A stretch of DNA of 64,000 bases from Rhizobiales bacterium Y(2018) (lineage in GTDB: Bacteria; Pseudomonadota; Alphaproteobacteria; Rhizobiales; Aestuariivirgaceae): contig SCPD01000020.1 in assembly GCA_005502925.1 (NCBI GenBank), positions 1 to 64,000 on the forward strand, read 5' to 3'. Shown here in pieces: positions 34,707 through 45,464 of this stretch. The position numbers were made by a program, and so were the translations under genes. The stretch's first letter is position 1, and each line of letters starts with the position of its first letter. Below the pieces are notes generated by a model. That model was not told the origin of the DNA. It searched no databases and worked only from the letters and a program-made list of their open reading frames with translations.

Positions 34707-35399
34707 TCAATCCGGCGGCTGGGTGTCGACGGGCGCGCTTTCATCGATGATCGCGGCGCCCAGATGTTTGAGGACGAGGACACGCGTGCCGACCGGGCAG
34801 CGCTGATAGAGGTCGATCACATCCTCGGGGAACATGCGGACGCAGCCCGAGGATACATTGGTGCCGATCGACCAGGGCTCGAGCGTGCCATGCAGGCGAT
34901 AGCCGAGATCGGCGCCCTTGCGGAACAGATACAGGGCCCGGGGCCCCAGCGGATTGTCGGGACCACCTTCCACGGCTTCGGGCAGCTCCGGCTGACGCTT
35001 GCGCATTTCGGGCGGCGGCACCCAGCGTGGCCACAGCGCCTTGCGGTCGATGCGGGCGCGGCCATACCAGCGGAAGCCGTCGCGCCCGACGCCGACGCCA
35101 TAGCGTAGCGCCGTCTGGTTCTCGAACACGACATAGAGAAAGTGATTCGACGTATCGATCACCACGCTGCCGAGCGGCTCGATGCTTTCATATTTGACGA
35201 GCTGACGGCGCCATTTCGGCTTGATCTTCTTCCAGTTGGTCATCCGGTAGGTATGACCGTTATCCTCCTGGGAGCCGCTGAAATATTTGAGCGCCGAGGC
35301 GCTATAGGTCTTGGAATAGGCCTCGGCGTTTTCAGCCAAGCCGATAGTGCCGAGCGCCGCGGCGGCGCCGGTGAGCAGTTCCCTGCGAGTCAAAGACAT
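34707..35399 (-). CDS. L,D-transpeptidase (YkuD family), copy A
   Basis: A 230 aa periplasmic enzyme with a clear twin-arginine-type N-terminus (LTRRELLTGAAAALG). Catalytic residues H170 and C186 lie in HGTLEPWSIG and NVSSGCVRMF; the usual His of SHGC is Ser here. Sequence is alignable with the copy at 33420 over nearly the whole length, for example the shared LTNWKKIKP-type and GPDNPLGPR segments. It precedes an OmpA lipoprotein gene, forming one of two tandem cassettes. Confidence 0.92.
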   Translation of the reverse strand: MSLTRRELLTGAAAALGTIGLAENAEAYSKTYSASALKYFSGSQEDNGHTYRMTNWKKIKPKWRRQLVKYESIEPLGSVVIDTSNHFLYVVFENQTALRYGVGVGRDGFRWYGRARIDRKALWPRWVPPPEMRKRQPELPEAVEGGPDNPLGPRALYLFRKGADLGYRLHGTLEPWSIGTNVSSGCVRMFPEDVIDLYQRCPVGTRVLVLKHLGAAIIDESAPVDTQPPD

Positions 35400-35485
35400 G
35401 GCCCATTATACCCCGTTTGGACCCCCTCCCGAGCGTCAGTCTACATGAACGTAAACTCTTGCCAAGACTGGTTGATTGGCCGGAG

Positions 35486-36727
35486 CTAGACGAGCCGCCC
35501 GGCAACCCGCTCGATCCGCGCCAGGGTCTCGACGATTTCGGCTTCCGAGATTGTCAAAGGCGGCGAAAAGCCCATGCCCGTCGAGCCTTTTTCGGTCGCC
35601 GACAGCCCTTCCTGCCAGAAGGCCTCGACCAGGCGGCCGGTGAACTGCGGGCCGGGTTCCATGCCGCAGGCCTCGGGCGCGAAATCGATGGCGAGCAGCA
35701 GCCCCTTGCCGCGCGCGCCCTTGATGACCGGATATTTTGCGGCGAGCTTCGCGATCTCGGCAATGACATGGTCACCGAGCCGCGCCGCCCGGGCGGCCAG
35801 GCCGTCTTCCTCGATGATCTCGATCGTAGTGAGCGCCGCCCGCGTGGTGAGCGGGTTCTTCTCATGGGTGTAATGGCCGAGATCGAGATCGGCGGCGACA
35901 TCGAGGCGCGCATCGGCGATGACCGCCGCGATCGGGGCGACACCGCCGCCCAGCGCCTTGCCGAGGACGACGGCGTCGGGAACCACCCCCACATGCTCGA
36001 AGGCGAAGAAGCGTCCGGTCTTGCCGAGGCCCGAGGGAATCTCATCGAAGATCAGCTTCGCGCCATGGACATCGCACAGGCGGCGGATCGCCGGCCAGAA
36101 GCCTTCCGGCGGCAGGTGGCAGTTGGAGCGGATCGGTTCGGCGATGACGGCGCCGATGCCGGCTCCGCTCTCTTCGAAAATCCTGGCCATCTCGGTGAGC
36201 GTCCGCATCGGGCCGTCTTCGCTTTGCCAATAGCCCGGCACATGATGGCGGCCAGGCAGGAACGGGCCGAGCCGCGCATCGGGCTCGGCGCTCGACAGGC
36301 CGAAGGCGCCGAAGCCATGTCCGTGATAGGAGCCTTCGAAGGATAGGGTCTCGTGCCGCCCGGTCGCCACGCGGGCGAGCTTGAGCGCGATCTCGATGGC
36401 ATCCGATCCGCCGGTGGCGAACAGCACTTTCGCAGGAGCGCCGGGCCAATGATCGAGCAGCTTCTCGGCAAAAAGGACCGCCGTCTCATTGGTGAAGCGG
36501 CGCGGCGAGAAGGGCAGCGTGTCGAGCTGATCTTTGAGCGCGGCGATGAGGCGGGGATGGCCATAACCCAGATGATGCGCCGTATTGCCGTGCAGATCGA
36601 TGAAGCGCCGGCCTTCGATGTCCTCGAGCCACACGCCTTGCGCGCTTTTGAGGGCGAAGAGGCAAGGCGATGAGCTCTCCTGATGGAAGAACGCGGCGGC
36701 ATCGCGGACGATGAGATCAGGGGTCAT
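35486..36727 (-). CDS. pbfA: Class III aminotransferase-fold enzyme, probable (R)-1-hydroxy-2-aminoethylphosphonate ammonia-lyase
   Basis: A 413 aa PLP enzyme of the class III aminotransferase family. The PLP lysine is K257 (VVLGKALGGGVAP) and the Asp binding the pyridine nitrogen is D228. The segment IFDEIPSGLGKTGRFFAFE differs from the EVQTG motif of ordinary aminotransferases and fits the PbfA group. PbfA releases ammonia from hydroxylated 2-aminoethylphosphonate to give phosphonoacetaldehyde. Its start overlaps the permease stop (ATGA), placing it last in an aminoethylphosphonate-type importer operon. No phnW, phnX or phnA is in the window. An omega-aminotransferase remains the alternative. 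Confidence 0.65.
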   Translation of the reverse strand: MTPDLIVRDAAAFFHQESSSPCLFALKSAQGVWLEDIEGRRFIDLHGNTAHHLGYGHPRLIAALKDQLDTLPFSPRRFTNETAVLFAEKLLDHWPGAPAKVLFATGGSDAIEIALKLARVATGRHETLSFEGSYHGHGFGAFGLSSAEPDARLGPFLPGRHHVPGYWQSEDGPMRTLTEMARIFEESGAGIGAVIAEPIRSNCHLPPEGFWPAIRRLCDVHGAKLIFDEIPSGLGKTGRFFAFEHVGVVPDAVVLGKALGGGVAPIAAVIADARLDVAADLDLGHYTHEKNPLTTRAALTTIEIIEEDGLAARAARLGDHVIAEIAKLAAKYPVIKGARGKGLLLAIDFAPEACGMEPGPQFTGRLVEAFWQEGLSATEKGSTGMGFSPPLTISEAEIVETLARIERVAGRLV

Positions 36728-38846
36728 GAGAAGGCCTGTTCGTTTTTGGATTTCCACCGCGCGATCTTGAGGAGGGGCCGGAAGCGCTTCTGGCCCGGCG
36801 GCTGGTCGATGAGCCACACCAGCGTCATGGCGAGGAGGGCGAGCGCCAGCAGGATCACGCTTTTGGCGCCGGCATAGCCGAAATCGCCAGACGTGGCGTG
36901 GTTGAAGATGGTGACGGAAGCGAGTTTGTGATCGCCCGAAACCAGGAAGATCACCGAGGAAAGCGTCGTCAGCCCGTCGATGAAGACATAAAGCATGCCG
37001 AGCAGCAACGCCGGCCGCAGCATCGGCAGCGTGACATGGAAGAAACGTGTGAAGAGGCCGGCGCCCAGGCTTTCCGCCGCTTCGTCCACCGTCACATTGA
37101 GCCGCTGCAGAGCGGCGCGTGCCGCCAGTACCCCGACGAAGAGATTGGAGAACAGGATATTGAGCACCAGGATGGCGGCGCCGCCGGTGAGCGACAGCTG
37201 GGTGAACCCGAAGGGCGCGTTGAAGGCGACGATATAACCGATGCCGAAGATGATGCCGGGCAGGATGGCGGGCAGCAGCGCCAGGAACACGATGAGATTG
37301 GCGCCGGGTGGCTTCACACGCTCGACGACATAGGCGATGACGACACCCAGCAATCCGCCGATCGGCGCCGCAATGCCGGCAATGTATAGACTGCTCCAGA
37401 TCGTATCGAGGCCGCGCTCGGAGCTGCCGTAGCCGGAGCCGGCAAGGCCGACATCGACGCCTTGCGAAGTGAAATAGCCGAGCGTGAAGCTCCAGTCGAC
37501 GCCCCAGATACGTGTCACCGCACCCAGTGCCATGGTCGCATAGATGGTGAGCACCAGCAGAGAGACGAGGCCGGTGAGCGTGCCGAGCATGCGGCGCCAG
37601 GAGGCGGGCAAGGGCAATTCGCTGATGCTGCCTGCCTCGCCCGTCGAATACCGTTTGCGGGCGCCGATCCGCTCGAGCGCGAGATAAAGAAGGAGTGGCG
37701 GCAGAATGAGCCAGCAGCACAGAGCGGCAGCGAGCGGCATGTTCTGATAGGCGGTGATCTGGTCATAGATGACACCGGCGAGAACCGGCGTGTCGCGCCA
37801 CAGCAGCACCGGATTGCCGAAATCGGTGAGGCTCAGGATGAAGACCAGCGCGATCGCCCGCTTGAGCGCTGGCCAGGCGAGCGGCAAGGTAACTTGGGCG
37901 AAGATCGTGCCGTGACGGGCGCCGAGCCCCGCCGCTGCCTCGTCGACGCGCCCGCTCTGCCGGCGTAAGCCGTTGTCGAAGATGATGATCGCCGCCGGCA
38001 TATAGGACAGAGCCTGCGCCAGCATCGTGCCGAAGAAGCCATAGACATTTGTCTGGTCGGCATCGATCAGTCCGAATGTCTGATCGAGCAGGCTGTGGGT
38101 GACGAGACCCCGCCTTCCGAACAGCATGATGATCGCGGTGGCGATCAGCACCGGCGGTGTCACCAGGGGTGTGAGGAGAAGTGCCCGTGTGATAGCCGGC
38201 CGGCGCACCCCGCCGTGATTGATGGCATAAGCGAGCAGGAGTGCCAGCGGCACGCCGAACAGTGTCGTGGCGGCGGCGAGCGTCAGGCTGTTGAGTGCGG
38301 CGGTGAGAAGATAATTCTGCTGGAAGAGCGCCAGATAATTGTCGAGCCCGGTGCGGTTGTCGGCGCCGCTGCGCAGCTGATCGAAGCGCGCCTCGCCGAT
38401 CTGGGCGCGCACCTTGAAGGCGAGTGCGATCCGCTTATGCAGCATCACATGGGCGATCGGCACTTCTTGGATGACGGCCTGCCGCGTCTCGGTGGGCAAG
38501 GTGGCGAGCACATGCTCCAGGGCCTGCGTCTGGTCGGTATAGGAGGCCTTGCGATCCCAGCCGATCGGCGTGCCGGTGAGCGTGAAGGCCATGGCGGTGG
38601 CGTCGACTTTTTCAGCCGTGCTCGCGCTGTCGAGCCAGCGCCGCTTGAGCTCAGCGCTTTCATCCTGCGCCAGCGCCGCCAGCGCCTCTTCGGTCACGAT
38701 CTTGAGCCGCTCCGGCGGCAGCGTGCCGCGGACGACGAAGCTCTCCACCAGGATGGCGCCGATCGGATAGGCGATGAAGAGGCCAAGCGCCACGAGCACG
38801 ATGCAGGTGACGATCACATTGGGCAGATGCCTGACGAGATCCGGCA

Positions 38847-38847
<1 letters not shown>
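36724..38847 (-). CDS. Fused ABC transporter permease (aminoethylphosphonate/iron class) with periplasmic insert
   Basis: A 707 aa protein with two permease domains in one chain, as in FbpB-like systems. A first membrane segment (about 10-34) is followed by a hydrophilic region of roughly 140 residues (about 38-185) before the first permease core. EAA loops are VDEAAAGLGARHGTIFAQVTLPLAWP and VDEAAESLGAGLFTRFFHVTLPMLRP. It overlaps the ATPase gene upstream and the PbfA-like gene downstream. The long insert is unusual for the class and may contact the binding protein. Confidence 0.88.
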
Positions 38848-39938
<1,091 letters not shown>

Positions 39939-39945
39939 CGGCCTG

Positions 39946-40908
39946 CTACTGCTTGAGAATGCGACTGGCGAATTCCTTGCGGAATTCGGCGATGTCGACC
40001 GGCCGGCGCATCTTCCACAGCGTGATCGTGTTGAGATCGACAAGGCCATGGCCGGGAACGGCGGTGGCGCCCACCACCTTGCCCAGCACGGCGGCGGCGT
40101 CATCGCTCGCCATGAAGTCGAGGAAGATCTTGGCTTCGGCCGGATTGGGTCCGCCGGCGACGAGCCCGCCGCCTTCTGAGACATTGGGCGTGATGCGGCC
40201 ATAGACGATCTCGACCGGCTTGCCGGAGGACTTCGTCTCGAAGCAGGTCGTGTCGAAGGTGAGGCCGATCGCCACTTCGCCCGAGCCCGCCAGCGCCGCA
40301 CCGCCCGAGCCGCCATCCGAATATTGATAGACATTCGCGTTGAGGTTTTCGACGAAGGGCCAGCCGAAAGCGTCGACGAAAGTGGTGAGGATGGCGCCGC
40401 CGGTGCCGGATTTGAGCGGCGAGGGCAGCGAGATCTCCTTGGCATAGACCGGCTTGATCAGGTCTTCCCAGGTTGCCGGCATCGGCAGTTTCTTCTGCGC
40501 GAGCCGGTCCTTGTTCACCACCATGCACATCGTGGTGGCGAAATATTTGTTGTAGAAGCCGTCGGGGTCGCGGAAGTCGGCATTGATCTTCGACTCCTTC
40601 GGCTCATAGGGCTCGAACACGCCCGCCTGCTTGAGCTGCTCCAGCGCGACATTGTTGACGAGATAGACGATGTCGGCCTGCGGCTTGGTTTTCTCCGCGA
40701 TGGCGCGCTCGGCGATCGGACCGGTCGAGCCCGAGACGAATTTCACCTTGATGTCGGGATGTTTCTTTTCGAAGGCGGCGACGATCGCCGTATTGACGCT
40801 GTCGGAGGCATTATAGACGACGATCTCGCCGGCGAGCGTGGTGCCCGTGCCCAGAGCGAGGGTGAAGGCGGCGGCGGCAAGGCGCCGGATCGATCTCGAT
40901 AGCGTCAT
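39946..40908 (-). CDS. ABC transporter substrate-binding protein (2-aminoethylphosphonate/Fe class)
   Basis: A 320 aa periplasmic binding protein with a Sec signal (MTLSRSIRRLAAAAFTLALG) and a mature start near EIVVYNASDSVNTAIV. It belongs to the family 1/6 group shared by iron(III) and aminoethylphosphonate binders. The Tyr pair typical of iron binding is not evident, and the PbfA-like enzyme in the same operon favours a phosphonate ligand. The start has a GGGAGAG ribosome site. It is divergent from a LysR regulator 97 bp away. Confidence 0.85.
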   Translation of the reverse strand: MTLSRSIRRLAAAAFTLALGTGTTLAGEIVVYNASDSVNTAIVAAFEKKHPDIKVKFVSGSTGPIAERAIAEKTKPQADIVYLVNNVALEQLKQAGVFEPYEPKESKINADFRDPDGFYNKYFATTMCMVVNKDRLAQKKLPMPATWEDLIKPVYAKEISLPSPLKSGTGGAILTTFVDAFGWPFVENLNANVYQYSDGGSGGAALAGSGEVAIGLTFDTTCFETKSSGKPVEIVYGRITPNVSEGGGLVAGGPNPAEAKIFLDFMASDDAAAVLGKVVGATAVPGHGLVDLNTITLWKMRRPVDIAEFRKEFASRILKQ

Positions 40909-40983
40909 GTGACTCTCTCCCATTATGAGGCCTGTAATATTAGTGTTGCTTAAATCTGTGACGGTCGTATGAAGTAGAACTAA

Positions 40984-40995
40984 TTCTCTAGAGAA
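40984..40995. promoter_or_regulatory. Palindromic operator candidate before the LysR gene
   Basis: TTCTCTAGAGAA is a perfect 12-bp palindrome ending 10 bp before the LysR start at 41006, in the 97-bp divergent region facing the phosphonate-type importer operon. Its place at the ribosome-binding region of the LysR gene suits autorepression. There is no experimental support; the call rests on symmetry and position. Confidence 0.5.
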
Positions 40996-41005
40996 CGGGA
41001 ATCGC

Positions 41006-41869
41006 ATGAATTTCGCGCAATTGCGGGCCTTCAACGCCGTCGCCACGCACCGCACTTTCTCCACCGCCGCACAGGCCCTCGGCGTCACCCAGTCGGCCAT
41101 CACCCAGAACATCAAATCGCTTGAGGAAAGTGTCGGCACGCATCTGTTCACGCGCACCGCGGCCGGAGTCGAGCTCACCGCCAGCGCCTATGATCTCTTG
41201 CCGAGAGTGCGCGAGATCGTGCTCGCTCTGGAAGATCTCGATGCCAGGATGGGCAAGACGCGCGATCTGCGCAGTGGCCATCTGTCGGTGGGCTTGTGCG
41301 CGCCCTATGTCGCCATGCCGATCTTCGAGAAATTCGCGAGTGCCTATCCGGGTGTCACCTTCTCGGTCCGGCTCGACAATTCGAGCAACCTCCTCGATCT
41401 CGTGGCGCAATATGACGTCGATGTCGCCGTCGTCACCTTGCTCGAGCCCAAGGCCGGTTTCGCCTGCGAGAAGCTGTTCGACCAGGAGGTGCGGATCCTC
41501 GTCCATCGGAACCATCCGTTCTGGAAGCGCGATCACGTCACCTTGGCGCAATTGCGCGGTGAGCCTTTCATCCTGCGCGAGGCGGGTTCGATGACGCGCC
41601 AGATCTTCGAGCGCGCACTGGCGAAGCGCGACATCGAGATCGCGACGCGGCTTTTGCTCGGCAGCCGCGAGGCAGTGAAGGAGGCAGTCGGCGCGGGGCT
41701 CGGCCTTGGCATCGTGCTCGACCGCGAGATCGGCCATGATCCGCGTCTGCGCGGCCTGCGCGTCAAGGATGTCGACCTGTCGGCCGGCGAATATCTGGTG
41801 ACCCTGGCCAAGAATCGCGATCGCGGCGTGATCCGCGAATTCTTTTCTCTCGCGAAGACCGTGAAATAG
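41006..41869 (+). CDS. LysR family transcriptional regulator
   Basis: A 287 aa regulator with the HTH at 1-60 (MNFAQLRAFNAVATHRTFSTAAQALGVTQSAITQNIKSLE in part) and an effector domain at about 90-285. It is divergent from the binding-protein gene of the aminoethylphosphonate-type importer and probably controls it, which fits LysR regulators of phosphonate use (for example AEP-responsive types). It ends one base before the convergent IlvD/Edd gene. Confidence 0.9.
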   Translation: MNFAQLRAFNAVATHRTFSTAAQALGVTQSAITQNIKSLEESVGTHLFTRTAAGVELTASAYDLLPRVREIVLALEDLDARMGKTRDLRSGHLSVGLCAPYVAMPIFEKFASAYPGVTFSVRLDNSSNLLDLVAQYDVDVAVVTLLEPKAGFACEKLFDQEVRILVHRNHPFWKRDHVTLAQLRGEPFILREAGSMTRQIFERALAKRDIEIATRLLLGSREAVKEAVGAGLGLGIVLDREIGHDPRLRGLRVKDVDLSAGEYLVTLAKNRDRGVIREFFSLAKTVK

Positions 41870-41870
41870 A

Positions 41871-43604
41871 TCAGTAGATCGCTGGTTCCGCGACGGCGGC
41901 GCCAAATCCGGTCTCGAGGAAATCGAAATCACAGCCCTGATGCGCCTGCGTCATATGGCGGGCAGCGAGCCAGCCGAAGCCGCGCTCATAGCGGGGCGGC
42001 GGCGCCTGCCATTCCGATCGCCGCTTGGCCAACGTCTCCTCCGGCACGTCGAGCGTGATCGACCGGCGCGCCACATCGACCGAGATGATGTCGCCAGTGC
42101 GCACCAGCGCCAAAGTGCCGCCGATATAGGCCTCGGGCGACACATGCAGGACGCAGGCGCCATAGCTGGTGCCCGACATGCGCGCGTCCGAAATGCGCAG
42201 CATGTCGCGAATGCCGACTTTGATCAGCTTCTTGGGGATCGGCAGCATGCCCCATTCCGGCATGCCCGGTCCGCCGAGCGGGCCGGCATTCTTCAGCACC
42301 ATGACATGATCGGCCGTCACATCGAGATCGTCGCGGTCGATCTGCGCCTTCATCTCGGCATAGCTTTCGAAGACGATCGCCGGTCCCTGATGATTGAGGA
42401 AGCGCGGCTCAGCTGCCGCGGGTTTCATCACGCAGCCATGGGGCGCCAGATTGCCGCGCAGCACCGCGGTGGCGCCCTCGGCATAGATCGGTCTGTCGAG
42501 CGGGCGGATGACGTCGTCATTATATAAGCCGGCATCTTGCACGCCCTCGATAAGCGGCCGGCCGGTGACCGTGATGGCGCTGCCATGCAGATGCGGTGCG
42601 ATCCGCTTCAGCACGGCGCGCAAGCCCCCGGCATAGAAGAAATCCTCCATCAGATAGGTCGAGCCCGACGGCCTGATATTGGCGATGACCGGGATGCGCC
42701 GCGACACCGTGTCGAACTCGTCGAGCCCATAAGAGAGGCCGGCGCGCTTGGCCATCGCGATCGCGTGGATGATCGCGTTGGTCGATCCGCCGATCGCCAT
42801 CTGCACCATCGTCGCATTGTCGAAGGCTTCGCGCGTCAGGATCTTGGCCGGCGTCAGGTCTTCCCACACCATCTCGACGGCGCGCCGGCCCGAAGCGGCG
42901 GCCATGCGCTGATGTGATGAATCGGCGGCCGGAATGGCGCTGGCGCCGGGCAGCGTCAGGCCGAGCGCTTCGGCATAAGCGGTCATGGTGCTGGCGGTGC
43001 CCATGGTCATGCAATGGCCGTAGGAGCGCGCGATGCCGCCTTCGACGCCGGCCCAGTCTTCCGCGGTGATCGTGCCGGCGCGCCGCTCGTCCCAATATTT
43101 CCAGCTGTCGGAACCCGAGCCCAGGGTTTTGCCGTGCCAATGGCCGCGCAGCATCGGACCCGCCGGCACGAAGATGGCCGGCAGCCCGACCGAGATGGCG
43201 CCCATGATCAGAGCGGGCGTGGTCTTGTCGCAGCCGCCCATCAGCACCACGCCGTCGATCGGATGACTGCGGATCAGCTCTTCGCATTCCATCGCCAGGA
43301 GATTGCGATAGAGCATGGTGGTCGGCTTGACGAAGGGTTCGCTGAGGCTGAGTGCCGGCAGCTCGATCGGCATGCCGCCCGCTTGCAGGATGCCGCGTTT
43401 GACCCATTGCGCCCGGTCGGGGAAATGCGCGTGGCACGGATTGATATCGGACCAGGTATTGATGATGCCGATGATCGGCCGGTCCCAGTCGGCCTGGTCA
43501 TAACCCATCTGTCGCGCCCGCGAGCGATGACCGAAGGCGCGCAGATCATCGACGCTGAACCAGCGCCGGCTGCGCAGCTCTGCGAGTGTTTTGCGTGCGT
43601 TCAT
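41871..43604 (-). CDS. IlvD/Edd family dehydratase (sugar-acid type, arabonate dehydratase-like)
   Basis: A 577 aa iron-sulfur dehydratase. Cluster cysteines are C57 (NPCHAHF), C125 (GGCDKTTPA) and C198 (GHCMTMGTAST). The family removes water from dihydroxy acids; the 577 aa length and GMPIELPALSLSEPF region fit pentonate dehydratases better than IlvD or Edd. The product would be a 2-keto-3-deoxy acid. It lies 68 bp downstream of the DUF4387 and AtuA genes on the same strand, so all three are probably one operon. The ribosome site is GAGGG. Confidence 0.87.
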   Translation of the reverse strand: MNARKTLAELRSRRWFSVDDLRAFGHRSRARQMGYDQADWDRPIIGIINTWSDINPCHAHFPDRAQWVKRGILQAGGMPIELPALSLSEPFVKPTTMLYRNLLAMECEELIRSHPIDGVVLMGGCDKTTPALIMGAISVGLPAIFVPAGPMLRGHWHGKTLGSGSDSWKYWDERRAGTITAEDWAGVEGGIARSYGHCMTMGTASTMTAYAEALGLTLPGASAIPAADSSHQRMAAASGRRAVEMVWEDLTPAKILTREAFDNATMVQMAIGGSTNAIIHAIAMAKRAGLSYGLDEFDTVSRRIPVIANIRPSGSTYLMEDFFYAGGLRAVLKRIAPHLHGSAITVTGRPLIEGVQDAGLYNDDVIRPLDRPIYAEGATAVLRGNLAPHGCVMKPAAAEPRFLNHQGPAIVFESYAEMKAQIDRDDLDVTADHVMVLKNAGPLGGPGMPEWGMLPIPKKLIKVGIRDMLRISDARMSGTSYGACVLHVSPEAYIGGTLALVRTGDIISVDVARRSITLDVPEETLAKRRSEWQAPPPRYERGFGWLAARHMTQAHQGCDFDFLETGFGAAVAEPAIY

Positions 43605-43672
43605 GATCCCTCACCCCGATGTGCGATAAGTTTCGCACGTCTCGGGGGCGGGCGGATAGGGGCCCGTCGCGC

Positions 43673-43999
43673 CTATTTCACCGGCAGGTCGGGGATTTCG
43701 ATCTCCATGAGCGGCGCGAATTGCTGGCCGCCATGAAGATCGCCATCGGCCGGGTCGCCGGCGGGCAACGCCCGGGGAATCGTCGCCTTGAAGGCGAGCG
43801 CATTGTCACAGACAAAGAACTGAATCTGATTGGGCGAACAATGCAGAAGCTTGGCGAGCGCTACGGGATTGAGCACGCCCGACGCCTTCACATGCTCGTA
43901 CGCTCTGGCGTCCGAGAACATGATATCGAAGGTGAGCGAGAACGGACCCGCATTCTTGCTGCGGATAAGGCTCGTCAATTCATGGAGTTTCATAGGCAT
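43673..43999 (-). CDS. DUF4387 domain-containing protein
   Basis: A 108 aa protein matching DUF4387 (LHELTSLIRSKNAGPFSLTFDIMF at the start, CDNALAFKATIPR in the middle). DUF4387 often occurs fused to, or next to, AtuA/DUF1446 proteins and is probably a subunit of the same enzyme. Here it is encoded 8 bp after the AtuA-like gene. No biochemical function is established. The protein is cytoplasmic, with no signal or membrane segment. The start could be 43999 or 43993. Confidence 0.85.
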   Translation of the reverse strand: MPMKLHELTSLIRSKNAGPFSLTFDIMFSDARAYEHVKASGVLNPVALAKLLHCSPNQIQFFVCDNALAFKATIPRALPAGDPADGDLHGGQQFAPLMEIEIPDLPVK

Positions 44000-44007
44000 C
44001 CTTGAAA

Positions 44008-45381
44008 TCAGGCGCTGAGCGTCACGATGTCCAGTCGGAACATCTCCATCGGATCATGCGGCAGCACGACATGATGGACGCAGAAGCGCCAATAGGGCCC
44101 ACGCTCGATATAGGCGCGGTTGAACAGGCAGGCGAAACCGGTGATAGAGCCCGACCATTCGGGGATCGGATGATGCAGCAGGGGCTGCCGGCTGAGCTCG
44201 GCGATCTTGGTGGCGAGCTCCTGTGTCGGCGCGCTGAGGCAGACGACGAGGCCGATCTCATGCGGCAGCTCTTCGAGCTTCGGCTCGCGGTTGCCCATCA
44301 CGGCATTGCGGCCATAGGCATGGACATCGATGCGCCAGTCGGAGGGGCTGAGGCGATGGCCCAGCAGCTTGCTGACCCGCTCGGTGATCTCCGCCTTCAC
44401 CTCGCCGATCCAGCGGTCGAATTGCCGGATGATGAAGGGATCGCGAATGCCGCCGACGATCACCGTCTGGTAGCCCGCGAGTTCGACGCCTTCGAGCTTC
44501 ACGCTGTATTGATCGGCCGGGACATAGCCGGAGCCCGAGATCTTGACGCTCACCGGATCATGCTGGGTGAAGCGCGCATGGGTGAGATCGAGCGTTCCTG
44601 AGCATTCGCGATGCAGATAGGGGTCGCCATTTTCATAGAGGCTATGCGACGCCACGCTTTGCGGCGTGCAGCGCAGGTCGCGGCCGAGCGGCGTGATGAT
44701 CGCGTGATCCTGGGTCAACTCGCCATACATGGTGCCGCGCCGATAGGTCTCGCAGGTGAGCGTGCCGCATTCGACCACCTTGCCGGCATGCCAGGCAAGG
44801 CCTTCCGGAATGCCGCGTTTGATCGGCAGCGCGGCGAAGAGCGCGGAATCGCTGCAGCGCCCTGCCAGCACGAGGTCGACATTATGGCCGAGCGCCTCTT
44901 GCAGCGGCTCGGCCCCCATCATGCCGACGATGCGCGTGCTGCGCTCGATCGTGTCCTCATCGAAGTGCGGCGCGTTTTCGAGCGGCCGGATGCGCCCCTG
45001 GCGCAGCATTTTCTTGAGATAGTCCTTGCTCTGCTCCGAACGGATGACGGCAACACGCAACGGATCGAGCTTGCGCGTCGAGACCACGTCGCGCACCACA
45101 TCGAGCGTGCGCTCGACATGCGGATCACCGCCCGCCGTGTCGGCCGAGCCGATCAGGATCGGCGTGCCGCGCGGCACCTCGCCGAGCAGGATATCGAGAT
45201 CGTGCCTTATCGCTTCATAGGCATAGGCACCGGTGCCGGCGCCGAGGTGATAGGGGCCGGCATCGATCGTGCCGGCATCCGAGGCGACGAAATCCGGCCC
45301 GAGGGCGAGGCCTTCGCGGAAGGAAGGCAAGTCGATTCCGGAGCCGACGGCCCCGGACGAACAGAGGAATTTTACCGGCAA
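44008..45381 (-). CDS. AtuA family protein (DUF1446)
   Basis: A 457 aa protein of the DUF1446 group named after AtuA of citronellol catabolism. Recognisable parts are FVASDAGTIDAGPYHLG near 30-46, GRCSDSALFAALP near 173-185 and GVVECGTLTCETYRRG-like sequence near 203. The reaction is not established. It starts with TTG at 45381, with AGGAG seven bases upstream, and no in-frame ATG is upstream. It leads the AtuA-DUF4387-IlvD group, divergent from the GntR gene and its importer. A FadR-type site at 45435-45444 lies about 54 bp upstream. Confidence 0.85.
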   Translation of the reverse strand: MPVKFLCSSGAVGSGIDLPSFREGLALGPDFVASDAGTIDAGPYHLGAGTGAYAYEAIRHDLDILLGEVPRGTPILIGSADTAGGDPHVERTLDVVRDVVSTRKLDPLRVAVIRSEQSKDYLKKMLRQGRIRPLENAPHFDEDTIERSTRIVGMMGAEPLQEALGHNVDLVLAGRCSDSALFAALPIKRGIPEGLAWHAGKVVECGTLTCETYRRGTMYGELTQDHAIITPLGRDLRCTPQSVASHSLYENGDPYLHRECSGTLDLTHARFTQHDPVSVKISGSGYVPADQYSVKLEGVELAGYQTVIVGGIRDPFIIRQFDRWIGEVKAEITERVSKLLGHRLSPSDWRIDVHAYGRNAVMGNREPKLEELPHEIGLVVCLSAPTQELATKIAELSRQPLLHHPIPEWSGSITGFACLFNRAYIERGPYWRFCVHHVVLPHDPMEMFRLDIVTLSA

Positions 45382-45434
45382 GATCGCTCCTGTTGCGGAC
45401 GGGTTCGGCCCATCTCTCGCAAGTTTCGTTCAGA

Positions 45435-45444
45435 TTGTCGACCA
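45435..45444. promoter_or_regulatory. FadR/GntR-type operator half copy (TNGT-N2-ACNA)
   Basis: TTGTCGACCA fits the FadR-subfamily consensus TNGT-N(0-3)-ACNA and shares ATTGTCGAC with the perfect palindrome at 45507-45518, 73 bp away. It lies 54 bp upstream of the AtuA start on the divergent strand. Its location suggests control of the AtuA group by the GntR regulator. Confidence 0.6.
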
Positions 45445-45464
45445 GAATTTCTAAAAATTCACTA

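Noticed and set aside
35486-37720. 744-codon minus-strand frame suggesting a fused aminotransferase
   Set aside because: The extra N-terminal part overlaps the permease gene out of frame; the ATGA overlap at 36724-36727 sets the true start.
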